Source: UBA3940 sp964506005 (GTDB lineage: Bacteria > Chloroflexota > Anaerolineae > Aggregatilineales > UBA3940). From it: a stretch of DNA of 64,000 nt. The notes beneath the pieces are model-generated. The model did not search any database and was not told where the DNA came from. It saw only the letters and a program-made list of their open reading frames with translations. Positions 1 to 8,700 of this stretch are shown piece by piece; position 1 is the stretch's first letter; each line of letters begins with the position of its first letter. The translations under genes and the position numbers were made by a program. The stretch is taken from positions 1-64,000 of the forward strand of contig CAZDLX010000001.1 in assembly GCA_964506005.1 (NCBI GenBank), in the 5' to 3' direction.

Positions 1-2711
1 GACGTCAGCGGCGTGCGAAGCTCGTGCGCTGCCGTTGAGAGAAAAGCGTCTTTCATGCGCTCCAGCTCTTTGAACTGGCTGATGTCGCGCACGGCGACCA
101 CGTAACCCTGGATTCCGGTCTCGCCGAGATTGAGCGGCGCCGCCGTCACGTCGGCGTCGTAGGGCCTGCCGTCAGCCGTTCGCAAACGCAGCTCGCCCCG
201 CCAGATCTGCTGGTTGCGCGCGATCTCGATGACCTCTTTCATGAGGTGGTAGGGCGGGCGGTCGTAGTGGAGTGTGCGGATGTGCATGCCCTCGGCCTGC
301 GGAGCGCGGTAGCCGAACTGCTCCTCGAACGCCGGGTTGACTGCCTGGATGATGCCGTTCGCGCCGACAATGAAGATTGCCTCGGCGACATTCTCAAAGA
401 TGGCCTGAAGCTGTGCCTTCTGGTGTTGAAGCTCGGTTGTGCGCTGCTCGACGGCCTGCTCCAGCAGGGTGTTGTAGTAGGCTAGCTCCTCATAGAGCTG
501 CGCATTTCGCATCGCCACCGCGACCTGGTCGGCAAACACCTCAAGGCGCCGGGCGTGCTCTGCGTTGAAGTAACCGGTTGTCCGGTTTGTTAAGACGAGG
601 ATGCCGATCGTGTTACCTTCGGCCTTGATCGGGGCGGCCAGCCCAGAGCAGCCGCAGCTTGCCGGGCGTGACTTCCAGCCCGGCTCTTCCCGGATGTTGG
701 GAATGATCAGGGCCCTGCCGGCTTCCAGGACGCGCTCGACGAATGCCGGGTCAAGGTGGTGGTCGCGCTGCGGGTTCGCCTCCATCATGGTGGCCCGGTG
801 CATGACTCCACACGCGCAGACCATATCGCCTGCTGCCGTACCGGCGTCAAACAGGGCGATGCTGGCTGTGTCGTGCGGTACGACATACCGCAGGCTGGCG
901 AGAACCTCGCCGGTCACCGTGTCAATGTCCAGGCTGCGGCTTGCCGCGTGGATGGCCTGGCTCAGCGCGTCCGCCAGCGCACGCTGCTCCCGCTCCGCAA
1001 TCTCGGCGCGCCTTCGCTCGGTGACGTCCTCCAGACTGCCCTCGTAGTATATGATCTGCCCGTCATCGCCCGAGGCCACCCGCCCGTAGTCACGCACCCA
1101 GATGGTTTCGCCGTCTATCCGGCGGATCTGGAACTCGGCAATGAACTCCCCACCGTTGGCGTCAAGCGCCAGATTCAGCCGCTCGCGATCACGGCGGTTG
1201 AGGTAGTAATCGTTGGCGTTCGTTTGCAGCACACCTGCCCGGTCTTCGTGCCCCAATATTCTCGCGAGAGCTTCATTGGCATCGACGAACTGCCCATCCG
1301 GTCGTGTGCGGTACAGCCCGACCGGTACGTTGTTGAAGAGCGTGCGATACCGGGCTTCGCTCTCCTCCAGAGCTTGCTGAGCGTTCACTTGCTTGGTTAC
1401 GTCGGTGATGAAACCCTCCACTGCGACGAGCGTGCCGCGCTCCGTCCAGATGCCGCGCCCCTGCTCCCACACGTGTTTGACGCTGCCATCCGCGGTAAGG
1501 AGACGGTAGTGAAGTGTGAACGGCGCGCGCTGGTCGAGGGCTGCCTGTATTGTGTCCCACACGTGTGCGCGGTCTTCGGGATGAATCAGCTCGACGTACG
1601 GTATGCCCTGCGGCCCGACGAGCGCCTCCACGCTGTAGCCTGTGAGGTCCGTACATCCGCGGCTGACGGACAGCATCTGCCATTGTGGATCAGGTGTGCA
1701 GCGGTACACCATGCCGGGCAGGTCGTCGAACAGCACCTTGAGCCGGCGCTGCGCCTCGGCAAGCTCAGCCGAGCGCAGCTCTACCTGTTCTTCGAGATGC
1801 TGGTGGTGATGGCCCAGCGCCATTGACATCGCGTTGAAGGCGCGCACCAGCTCGCGGAACTCGCGCCCAAACGGTGCGGGGATCTGCTCGCCGAGGCGGT
1901 CCCGGTCGAAGGCGACGTCGAGCGCCTGCCGGCGGAGCGCGTCGAGCGGGCGCAGGATGAGATGCCGGTAGGCGCGCATCTGCACGACGAACAGGCCGGC
2001 GAGCAGAATCAGCGTCACAGCGGCCAGCCGGAAGCTCAGCCGGTTCGCCGCCGCGTACGCTTGAGTGAGCGGCACGCGCATTGAGATCGCGGAGGCGAGC
2101 TGCCCCACTTCGCGGTCGAAGGCTCGCTCCGCCCCGTAAAGCTCGATCAGGCCCTGCGGAGCAGCCGCCGGTGTGCTGTGGCAGCGCAGGCAGCTCGCGT
2201 CGATCATCTCCCCGCGCCGCATCGTGACGAGGAACGGCTGCCCACCGATTCGCTGTACGGTGGAGCGCTGCACGAGATCCGGGTCCTCGCCGAGTTCTTC
2301 TAAGAAGGCCCGCTCTACCTCATCTGCCTCATTCTCCGGCGAGCGAGCGTCGATTGCTGCATCCTTATAGTAGTAGTCGACCTCGCTCATCTCGTCGAAG
2401 TACGCGTTGATCTGGCGGAGGGCGTAACTGGACGACATCCACTCGGGCTGAAAGTCATCCTCGGCGAGGTCGGGCCCGAGGGTGGCGAACAGGCTGGGCT
2501 TGAGATCGTTTGTGAAATACTGGTGGGTCGCCAGATTACGTTCCAGTATGAGCTGGGCCTTCGCCTCCGCTTCTGCACGGGCCTGCGCGCGCATCGTCCG
2601 GTTGACGACCAGGATCAACAGCGCGGCGGCAAACAGGAAGGACACGGCAAGCCCGACGTTGAGCACACAGCCCAGGCGGGGATGGTGCTGTGAGGGCGTC
2701 AGCAGAGCCAC
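1..2711 (-). CDS. Membrane sensor histidine kinase, DUF3365-PAS-GAF-PAS type (C-terminus cut by window edge)
   Basis: I translated this frame by hand because it runs off the left edge. A membrane helix lies near residues 16-38. It is followed by a periplasmic DUF3365 (Tll0287-like) domain carrying a c-type haem-binding motif CLRCH near residue 175, a second helix and a HAMP-like linker. Then come two PAS/PAC repeats, a GAF domain, a third PAS, and the phospho-acceptor H-box HELRTPLT at the very edge. The ATPase domain is outside the window. The family suggests redox, gas or haem sensing followed by autophosphorylation on His. No ATG precedes the first helix; GTG at 2709-2711 is my best start, with GTG at 2664-2666 as the alternative. 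The receiver protein 198 bases upstream on the same strand is a likely partner. Confidence 0.85.
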   Translation of the reverse strand, partial: MALLTPSQHHPRLGCVLNVGLAVSFLFAAALLILVVNRTMRAQARAEAEAKAQLILERNLATHQYFTNDLKPSLFATLGPDLAEDDFQPEWMSSSYALRQINAYFDEMSEVDYYYKDAAIDARSPENEADEVERAFLEELGEDPDLVQRSTVQRIGGQPFLVTMRRGEMIDASCLRCHSTPAAAPQGLIELYGAERAFDREVGQLASAISMRVPLTQAYAAANRLSFRLAAVTLILLAGLFVVQMRAYRHLILRPLDALRRQALDVAFDRDRLGEQIPAPFGREFRELVRAFNAMSMALGHHHQHLEEQVELRSAELAEAQRRLKVLFDDLPGMVYRCTPDPQWQMLSVSRGCTDLTGYSVEALVGPQGIPYVELIHPEDRAHVWDTIQAALDQRAPFTLHYRLLTADGSVKHVWEQGRGIWTERGTLVAVEGFITDVTKQVNAQQALEESEARYRTLFNNVPVGLYRTRPDGQFVDANEALARILGHEDRAGVLQTNANDYYLNRRDRERLNLALDANGGEFIAEFQIRRIDGETIWVRDYGRVASGDDGQIIYYEGSLEDVTERRRAEIAEREQRALADALSQAIHAASRSLDIDTVTGEVLASLRYVVPHDTASIALFDAGTAAGDMVCACGVMHRATMMEANPQRDHHLDPAFVERVLEAGRALIIPNIREEPGWKSRPASCGCSGLAAPIKAEGNTIGILVLTNRTTGYFNAEHARRLEVFADQVAVAMRNAQLYEELAYYNTLLEQAVEQRTTELQHQKAQLQAIFENVAEAIFIVGANGIIQAVNPAFEEQFGYRAPQAEGMHIRTLHYDRPPYHLMKEVIEIARNQQIWRGELRLRTADGRPYDADVTAAPLNLGETGIQGYVVAVRDISQFKELERMKDAFLSTAAHELRTPLT

Positions 2712-2909
2712 GCGCCACCGGCTGGCAGGATCGCCGGGCGTGGCGGGTCTGTGGAGAGCGGGCATCGGTGGTCGGACGATCCTTGCTCACTGCGGCCTGT
2801 GAGAGCGTGTTTGCATCTGCCGCGTGCGGAAACAGCTCGGCGAGTACACAGCGGCTGCGGGGTCTTTGCTGCCAGCAGGCGGGAGGTCGTGGAAAGGCTG
2901 CGCTCGCTG

Positions 2910-3275
2910 TTAGTCGAGGACGGATGCGACCTTCGCGATAAGCGCATCCGGGCTGAACGGCTTGACGACGTAGTCGTCTGCCCCTGCCGCATAGCCAGCT
3001 TCGATCTCGTGTTTGAACGTCCGCGCGGACAGCATGATGATGATGCTGTTGCGCGTCGCCTCGTCGGCTTTCAGCCTGCGACAGACTTCGAGGCCATCCG
3101 GCCCACCGGGCAGGGAGATGTCCAGCAAGATGACATCGGGACGATGCTGTCGCGCCATCTCAAGCGCATCGGAGCCATTATCAGTCTCCAGCACCCGGTA
3201 GGGGTCCATGTCAAAGGTTACCTGGACCAGCTTGCGCACGACGGCGTGGTCGTCAACGACGAGTATTGTTTTCAT
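2910..3275 (-). CDS. Single-domain response regulator (CheY-like receiver)
   Basis: The 121-residue protein is one receiver domain with no output domain. Acidic pair D8-D9, phospho-acceptor D52 (LLDISLP), the switch serine in MLSA (S83) and K105 in VKPF are all present, so it should be phosphorylated and act by protein contact, as CheY or Spo0F do. It lies directly upstream of the haem-type sensor kinase on the same strand, its most likely phosphodonor. It is a close relative of the receiver protein at 34991-35377; both share the PYRxLE and GLEVC stretches. Confidence 0.92.
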   Translation of the reverse strand: MKTILVVDDHAVVRKLVQVTFDMDPYRVLETDNGSDALEMARQHRPDVILLDISLPGGPDGLEVCRRLKADEATRNSIIIMLSARTFKHEIEAGYAAGADDYVVKPFSPDALIAKVASVLD

Positions 3276-3631
3276 GGGTGTCCATTCTGGCGTCTGGCCG
3301 CGCTCTCCGGTTCAAATTTGATACCCAGGGGCAGCACTATGACGTGGTTGGATACTGGCGCGGTGTGCTGCGCTGGCGAACGGTTTTGCAGTGCCAAGTG
3401 TATAGGAGCAGAGTCCTGCCGGGTATGGGTGATACTCAGTATCGCAACGAGCCGGCAGCAATTCTGGAAGCCTGATCGTCAGACAGGGCGCGCCTGCAGC
3501 CCGGCAGGCCGTGCTGGTCGTAAGCACGATGCTCGAAGACCGGATGCTGCCAGAGGAGCTGCCGGGCCAGGGGGCCGAGCGTTAACCCTGGGCGCAAGAT
3601 GGTTAATGAGCGGCTCAACGCCCCGTTCAGC
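3276..3631. other. Intergenic region, no gene recognised
   Basis: This stretch of about 356 bases separates the receiver gene from the unknown membrane protein gene; both are on the minus strand. The short open frames here have no family-like sequence and no good ribosome site. It should hold the promoter of the receiver/kinase pair, but I could not pick a convincing -35/-10 pair. Confidence 0.4.
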
Positions 3632-4858
3632 TCACGGTGCCGGGTGCAAGGTCAATGTCTGCAAGACGGGGGTCTGCGGAAGCAGCAGCTCGCGGTCGGA
3701 GTGCGTGGCTGGCAGATAGTTGTGGTCGTACCACGGCTGCTGCCACAGGGTCAGCGTCAGCCAGTAATCGCGCGGCGCTTCCATGTCGGGCGGGATCGGG
3801 ATCACGATCACCTGCCGCACGATCTGGCCGGGCAGCCAGACGCTCGCCGGTGGCGTCTCGATAGGGATGTCGTTCTGTGTCACGGCGGCGACCTCAGGGA
3901 ACTGCACAAGGTGCATGGAGATGCCGTACTCGTGCTCAAGCTGGCGGCTGGCACGCCAGTACAGCGTCACGGGCAGCCCGCCCGATTTCGCGGTGAGCGG
4001 CTTATTCGGTATGCGGTAGCCGAGCAGCTCGATCTGCCCGTCCAGATACTCCAGCTCGACCGGCGCAGCCAGCCAGCGCGCCTCCAGCCGGGGGCGCACA
4101 TAGTGATCGAGCGAGAAAACCAGCGCCCAGCCCAGGGCTGCCGCCACGGCCAGCCTCGCAAGACGCCGCCCATCGACGGGGGCGTGGCTGCCGCGGTAGG
4201 TGTGTTCGACGAACGCCACGAATATCAGCGTCGCCCCGGAGAACTCCAGGAATTCCTCGTAGACCTGGAAGCCAAAACAGTCTTCGACGAGTCCATAGCA
4301 CCCTTTCGCCAGCACAAAATGCTCCACGACCAGGCCGCCGGCTGCCATCAGCCCCAGCCCGGCAACGATCAGGCCCGGCACCAGCTTCTGGCGAGGCCAC
4401 CAGCTCCGGAAAGCGGCGACCGTCGCCACCAGGAACAGAATGCCGAGCGCTGTGTAAACGTATTCCCAGGCCCGAAATGGCTCGTGCAGCTGGAAGAACT
4501 CGTCAATGCCCATGCCGACAAAGAGCAGCCCGAACAGCGCCCAGTAGGCTGCGCTGCGCTCTCGCTGCCGGAGCAGGCGGGCGGCGTGGACCAGCGCAAG
4601 CGTGCCGAGCACAGCGAGCTGCGTGGCTGCGAGCGTGGCGCCGCCGTTGCGCTCCTCATGAGAGATGTTCACGAACCAGCTCAGGAAGCGGTACTCGACC
4701 GGCCAGGTGATGATCGTTGCGGCGGCGAGGGCGAGCTCGGCGAGCAGCAGCGCGGCGAGCAGCCAGCGAGCCGGGCGCGTCAAGCGCGGGGCAAGCAGCA
4801 CCAGGCCCACGATGCTGGCGAGGGAGATTATCAGGTAGGCGGTCCCGGTCAGCGACAT
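3632..4858 (-). CDS. Polytopic membrane protein of unknown function (paralogue of 49520-50743)
   Basis: The 408-residue protein has an N-terminal membrane half with about seven or eight helices (residues 5-250). A soluble, probably beta-rich C-terminal part follows (about 260-405). It contains LPVTLYWRA and ends in strands with RDYWLTLTLW. Similar TLYW segments occur at the C-terminus of some Chloroflexota glycosyltransferases, so a cell-surface or sugar-linked role is possible but unproven. The motif GIDEFFQLHE between helices is shared with the paralogue as GIDEYAEIHE. The ATG at 4856-4858 lies downstream of a TATAAT on the minus strand (4939-4944) with no clear -35. It is divergent from the ROK-led sugar operon. 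Confidence 0.75.
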   Translation of the reverse strand: MSLTGTAYLIISLASIVGLVLLAPRLTRPARWLLAALLLAELALAAATIITWPVEYRFLSWFVNISHEERNGGATLAATQLAVLGTLALVHAARLLRQRERSAAYWALFGLLFVGMGIDEFFQLHEPFRAWEYVYTALGILFLVATVAAFRSWWPRQKLVPGLIVAGLGLMAAGGLVVEHFVLAKGCYGLVEDCFGFQVYEEFLEFSGATLIFVAFVEHTYRGSHAPVDGRRLARLAVAAALGWALVFSLDHYVRPRLEARWLAAPVELEYLDGQIELLGYRIPNKPLTAKSGGLPVTLYWRASRQLEHEYGISMHLVQFPEVAAVTQNDIPIETPPASVWLPGQIVRQVIVIPIPPDMEAPRDYWLTLTLWQQPWYDHNYLPATHSDRELLLPQTPVLQTLTLHPAP

Positions 4859-5041
4859 TGAAACACCAAGTCGGTTGCGATGGCTGCGGGTGGAGATGGC
4901 ACCTGTATCCGTAAAAGAGTAGTACTTATCTCCCAGGTATTATACTCAATTGTGCCGCACCTCGTGCCCGGAGGGCTTGAGATCACAACAGCGGGCACCC
5001 CATTAGACTGTGCCCAACCGGCACAGGTTGCATTTACCCCC

Positions 5042-5071
5042 TTGACGCCGGAACAAAAATACCTCTACAAT
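5042..5071 (+). promoter_or_regulatory. Sigma70-like promoter of the sugar operon
   Basis: TTGACG (5042-5047), an 18-base spacer and TACAAT (5066-5071) lie 45 bases before the first ATG of the ROK-led operon, inside an AT-rich patch of otherwise GC-rich DNA. Confidence 0.6.
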
Positions 5072-5074
5072 ACA

Positions 5075-5101
5075 CTTTGTTAATCCACTGCACTTACAAA
5101 G
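5075..5101. promoter_or_regulatory. Inverted repeat downstream of the -10, possible ROK operator
   Basis: CTTTGT (5075-5080) and ACAAAG (5096-5101) form perfect 6-base arms 15 bases apart, just downstream of the predicted -10 and before the ROK regulator gene. Autoregulation by the first gene is a reasonable inference. The arms are short, so chance is not excluded. Confidence 0.3.
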
Positions 5102-5116
5102 CTCGCCGGGCGTCGG

Positions 5117-6304
5117 ATGAAGAAAGCAACGCGGCAGCAGACCCGCACCCACAACAGCCAGCTCATCCTCAAGACGATCTACGATCGGGGGCAGGTGAGC
5201 CGCGCCGAAATCGCCCGGCTGACGCATCTCACGCGTACGACGGTGTCGGATGTCGTCGCCGAGTTGATGCACGAAGGGCTGGTCGAGGAGGTCGGCGTCG
5301 GGCCATCGGCGGGTGGCAAGCCGCCGATTCTGCTCAGCGTCGTGGACGACGCCCGCTACCTGATCGGTATCGACCTGGCCAACAGCGAGTTTCGCGGCGC
5401 GATCATCAACCTGCGCGGGGAGTTCCGCCACCGGCTGAACCTGCCCGTCGCCGAGCGTGACGGCGACGCCGCGCTGGAGCTGGTTTACAGCCTGATCGAC
5501 GAGCTGCTGGCCGTTGCCGAGCGCCCGGTTCTGGGTATCGGCATCGGCTCGCCGGGCCTGATGGACGCGCGGCAGGGCGTGGTGCGGGTCGCCGTCAACC
5601 TGAACTGGCGCGACCTGCCGCTCGGCGATCTGCTGGAGGCCCGCTACGACCTGCCGGTGTATATCGCCAACGACAGCCAGGTCGCGGCGCTCGCGGAGAT
5701 GCGATTTGGCAGCAGCAAGGACGCGGGCAGCGTGATCGTGGTGCGCGTCGGGCGGGGCGTCGGCTCGGGCATCGTGCTTAACCGGCAGCTCCACTATGGC
5801 GACAACTTCGGCGCGGGCGAGATTGGCCACGTCGTGCTCGACCCCGCGGGCGAGCTGTGCCGCTGCGGCAACCGTGGCTGCCTTGAGACGTTCGTGAGCA
5901 GCCGCGCGCTGCTCCGGCAGGCGCGGCAGGCGGCAGAAGCCGACCCTCGCTCGGCGCTGCACCGCTATGCCGCCTCGCCCGCCGACCTTAACATCGACGT
6001 ATTGTTCCGGGCGTTTCAGGACGGCGATCCGCTGGCCTGCCGCCTGATCGAGGACGCGGGGGCGCGGCTCGGCACGAGTATCGCCAACATGGCCGCCAGT
6101 CTCGGCATCCAGCGTGTTGTGCTGGCGGGAAGCCTGGCGCGGTTTGGCGCGGGGCTCGCGGAGCCCGTCAGGCGGGCGCTGGCCGCGCGCTGGCTGCCCG
6201 CGCTCACCACCGAGATGGAGGTCGAGATGTCCGCGCTCGGCGACGACATCGTGATTCTGGGGACGGCGGCGCTGCTGCTCTCCCACGAGCTTGGCATCGT
6301 GTAG
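5117..6304 (+). CDS. ROK-family transcriptional repressor (NagC/XylR type)
   Basis: Residues 12-75 form a winged helix-turn-helix (SRAEIARLTHLTRTTVSDVV). A full ROK sugar-binding domain follows, beginning IGIDLAN and carrying the zinc-binding signature CRCGNRGCLE near residue 255. Proteins of this build bind sugars or sugar phosphates and repress catabolic operons. At 395 residues it is the usual length. It is first in a same-strand run of eight genes for sugar import and metabolism, so it should control that operon and possibly itself. The upstream ribosome site is poor (GGGCGTCGG). Confidence 0.92.
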   Translation: MKKATRQQTRTHNSQLILKTIYDRGQVSRAEIARLTHLTRTTVSDVVAELMHEGLVEEVGVGPSAGGKPPILLSVVDDARYLIGIDLANSEFRGAIINLRGEFRHRLNLPVAERDGDAALELVYSLIDELLAVAERPVLGIGIGSPGLMDARQGVVRVAVNLNWRDLPLGDLLEARYDLPVYIANDSQVAALAEMRFGSSKDAGSVIVVRVGRGVGSGIVLNRQLHYGDNFGAGEIGHVVLDPAGELCRCGNRGCLETFVSSRALLRQARQAAEADPRSALHRYAASPADLNIDVLFRAFQDGDPLACRLIEDAGARLGTSIANMAASLGIQRVVLAGSLARFGAGLAEPVRRALAARWLPALTTEMEVEMSALGDDIVILGTAALLLSHELGIV

Positions 6305-6335
6305 CTTTGCAACCGCCATAGTCGAAGGGGACCCG

Positions 6336-7733
6336 ATGCAACCCATTCCACTCATAGCACCGGCGCTCGCGCCGCCTCTCGACCCTGACTTCCGCCCCGC
6401 CGTGCTGGCCAACCGCCGGTTCGCGCAGGACGTGCGCGCCTCGAGGGACGCGACCCCGCTCGTGTTCGGCCTGGCCCGGCCCGACGGCACCGTCTCGCGC
6501 TTTGAGACGCACGTCTTCGCGGAGGGGCATCCCCGCGCGGCGGAGAACGTGACCTACGCCGAGCGGCTGCTCAAGTTCCTGCTGTGGCAGCGCGGCGCAG
6601 CCACCGTGTACGCTGGCGGACCGCGCGCCATCGGCGAGGCGCTGAGAGCTTGCTACGCGCCGGGCGGCGAGCGCGCGTTCGACGCACACTTCATGGGCGA
6701 TGAGATCTACCAGCAGCCGTTTGAGCTCATCCCCTGCGCCCCGGTGGACGTGCCCGCCGAGCACGAGCTGGAGCGCTCGCTGGGCCGCCACCTGGATGGC
6801 AACCGCATCGGCTTCGACCTCGGCGCGTCAGACCTCAAAGTGTCGGCGGTCGTCGAGGGCGAGCCGGTGTTCAGCACCGAGATCGTGTGGGAGCCGCGCG
6901 ACCAGACCGACCCCGCCTACCACCGGGGCAAGATCATGGACGCGCTGCGGCTCGCCGCCTCCAAGCTGCCACAGGTCGACGCCGTCGGCGGCAGCTCCGC
7001 GGGCGTGTACATCAACAACCGCCCGATGATCGCCTCACTGTATCGCGGCATCCCCAAAGAGCGCTTCGACGAAGTCCGCAGCATGTTCCTCGCCATTCGC
7101 GACGAGCTGGGCGTGCCGCTGGAGATCGTCAACGACGGCGAGGTGACGGCGCTCGCCGGTTCGATGTCGCTGGAGGTCAACCGCATCCTCGGCATCGCGC
7201 TCGGCTCAAGCGAGGCGGCGGGCTACGTCACGGCGACGGGCAGTATCACCGGCTGGCTGAACGAGCTGGCCTTCGCGCCCATCGACTACAACCCGCAGGG
7301 CCCGGTGGACGAGTGGTCGGGCGACCGCGGCGTCGGCGCGCAGTACTTCTCGCAGCAGTGCGTGTTCCGCCTCGCGCCGGAGGTCGGCATCGACATCCCG
7401 CAGGGCGTGACCAACGCCGAGCAGCTCAGGTTCGTTCAGGACAAGCTCGAAGCCGGCGACGAGGGCGCCGTGCAGATATGGCAGAGCATCGGCGTGTATA
7501 TGGGCTATGGCATCGCACACTACGCCGATTTCTACGACCTCGAGCACGTCCTGCTGCTGGGGCGGGTGACGTCGGGGCGGGGCGGCGACCTGATCCTCGA
7601 GGGTGCGCGGCAGGTGCTCGAAGCGGAGTTCCCCGAGCTCGCCGCACGGCTGACCATCCAGCTTCCCGACGAGAAGGCACGGCGGGTTGGCCAGTCGGTC
7701 GCCGCCGCCAGCCTGCCGTCGCTTGAAGGGTAG
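6336..7733 (+). CDS. ROK/ASKHA-fold sugar kinase-like protein
   Basis: The 465-residue protein has about 150 residues of N-terminal sequence I do not recognise. From residue 158 it has an actin-like ATPase fold: a first phosphate loop (GFDLGASDLK), a second (GIALGSSEAAGYV) and a late LLLGRVTSGRGG. It lacks the CxCGxxGC zinc motif of true ROK repressors and kinases. I infer a sugar or amino-sugar kinase, but the substrate is unknown and activity cannot be assumed. I took ATG 6336, preceded by GAAGGGG, over an earlier in-frame start at 6291 that overlaps the ROK gene. Its end is followed closely by the deacetylase start. Confidence 0.75.
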   Translation: MQPIPLIAPALAPPLDPDFRPAVLANRRFAQDVRASRDATPLVFGLARPDGTVSRFETHVFAEGHPRAAENVTYAERLLKFLLWQRGAATVYAGGPRAIGEALRACYAPGGERAFDAHFMGDEIYQQPFELIPCAPVDVPAEHELERSLGRHLDGNRIGFDLGASDLKVSAVVEGEPVFSTEIVWEPRDQTDPAYHRGKIMDALRLAASKLPQVDAVGGSSAGVYINNRPMIASLYRGIPKERFDEVRSMFLAIRDELGVPLEIVNDGEVTALAGSMSLEVNRILGIALGSSEAAGYVTATGSITGWLNELAFAPIDYNPQGPVDEWSGDRGVGAQYFSQQCVFRLAPEVGIDIPQGVTNAEQLRFVQDKLEAGDEGAVQIWQSIGVYMGYGIAHYADFYDLEHVLLLGRVTSGRGGDLILEGARQVLEAEFPELAARLTIQLPDEKARRVGQSVAAASLPSLEG

Positions 7734-7743
7734 GGAAACGACC

Positions 7744-8592
7744 ATGGACTTCCACCTCGACTCCGCGCAGATCTTCGTGCCTGACGGCGCGCCGCTGCCC
7801 GGCGCGCTGGCGCGCACCACGCACATGGGCATCAGCGCGCACCACGACGATCTCGAAATTATGGCGGTTGACGGTATACTTCAGTCCTTCCAGCGGGGAG
7901 ACAAGTGGTTCACGGGTGTTGTCGTGACAAACGGCAGCGGCTCGCCCCGCACCGGGCTGTACGCCGGCACCACCGACGAGGAGATGCGCGCCATTCGCGT
8001 CGTAGAGCAGAAAAAGGCGGCTATCGTCGGCGAGTACGCCGCCCAGGTGCTGCTGGACTACCCGAGCGCCGACGTGAAAGACAGCGTCAACCCGCACACC
8101 GTCGAGGACCTCGCCATGCTCATCGAGGCGGCCCGCCCCGAGATCGTCTACACCCACAACCTCGCCGACAAGCACCCGACGCACGTGGCGGTCGCCCTGC
8201 GCGTGATCGCGGCGATCCGCAGCCTGCCCGCGGAGCAGCGGCCTGCGCATCTGTACGGCTGCGAGGTATGGCGCGATCTCAACTGGCTGCGCGACGAGGA
8301 CAAGGTTGTATTTGACACCTCGGCGCAGGAGAACCTGCAGGAAGCCCTGCTCGGCGTCTTCGACTCGCAGATCTCGGGCGGTAAGCGGTACGATCTTGCC
8401 ACCATGGGGCGGCGCCGCTCGAACGCGACCTACTTCGAGTCGCACGGCGTGGACACCGCGACCGGCCTCAGTTTCGCCATGGACCTCACACCTCTCATCG
8501 CAGACCCGTCGCTGGACATCACCGCCTACGTGCAGTCGTTCATCGACCAGTTTGCGAATGACGTGCAGGGGTTGCTCTCCAGTGTGAGCTAA
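7744..8592 (+). CDS. PIG-L family deacetylase (LmbE-like)
   Basis: The zinc motif AHHDDLE at residues 32-38 matches the family PHxDDxE, and HPTHVA further on supplies the third metal ligand. The family removes acetyl groups from N-acetylglucosamine-type sugars or sugar conjugates. At 282 residues it is of normal length and has no signal peptide, so it acts in the cytoplasm. The neighbours (ROK kinase-like protein, sugar ABC importer, SIS protein) suggest it deacetylates an imported sugar or glycoside. ATG 7744 is chosen because TAGGGAAACG precedes it; the open frame extends upstream only by overlapping the previous gene. Confidence 0.88.
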   Translation: MDFHLDSAQIFVPDGAPLPGALARTTHMGISAHHDDLEIMAVDGILQSFQRGDKWFTGVVVTNGSGSPRTGLYAGTTDEEMRAIRVVEQKKAAIVGEYAAQVLLDYPSADVKDSVNPHTVEDLAMLIEAARPEIVYTHNLADKHPTHVAVALRVIAAIRSLPAEQRPAHLYGCEVWRDLNWLRDEDKVVFDTSAQENLQEALLGVFDSQISGGKRYDLATMGRRRSNATYFESHGVDTATGLSFAMDLTPLIADPSLDITAYVQSFIDQFANDVQGLLSSVS

Positions 8593-8700
8593 CCATCCGA
8601 CGAGTAAAGGAGTGTGACCGAGGCCAAACACTGATGAAACGGCTCTACCTGCTGAGACAACTGTTTAGCACTTCCAAGACAAGTGTGGAGGAGAACCTTC

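Noticed and set aside
246..1826. Long plus-strand open frames across the first 2 kb
   Set aside because: They are shadows of the sensor kinase on the minus strand, whose translation gives continuous PAS, GAF and H-box motifs.
3599..4861. Plus-strand frame of 420 residues opposite the membrane protein at 3.6 kb
   Set aside because: It is Gln/Arg/His-rich with no domain and mirrors a real minus-strand gene; GC-rich third positions keep the antisense frame open.
5003..6490. Minus-strand frame of 495 residues opposite the ROK regulator
   Set aside because: No recognisable motif, antisense composition, and the plus strand has a complete ROK protein with its zinc motif.
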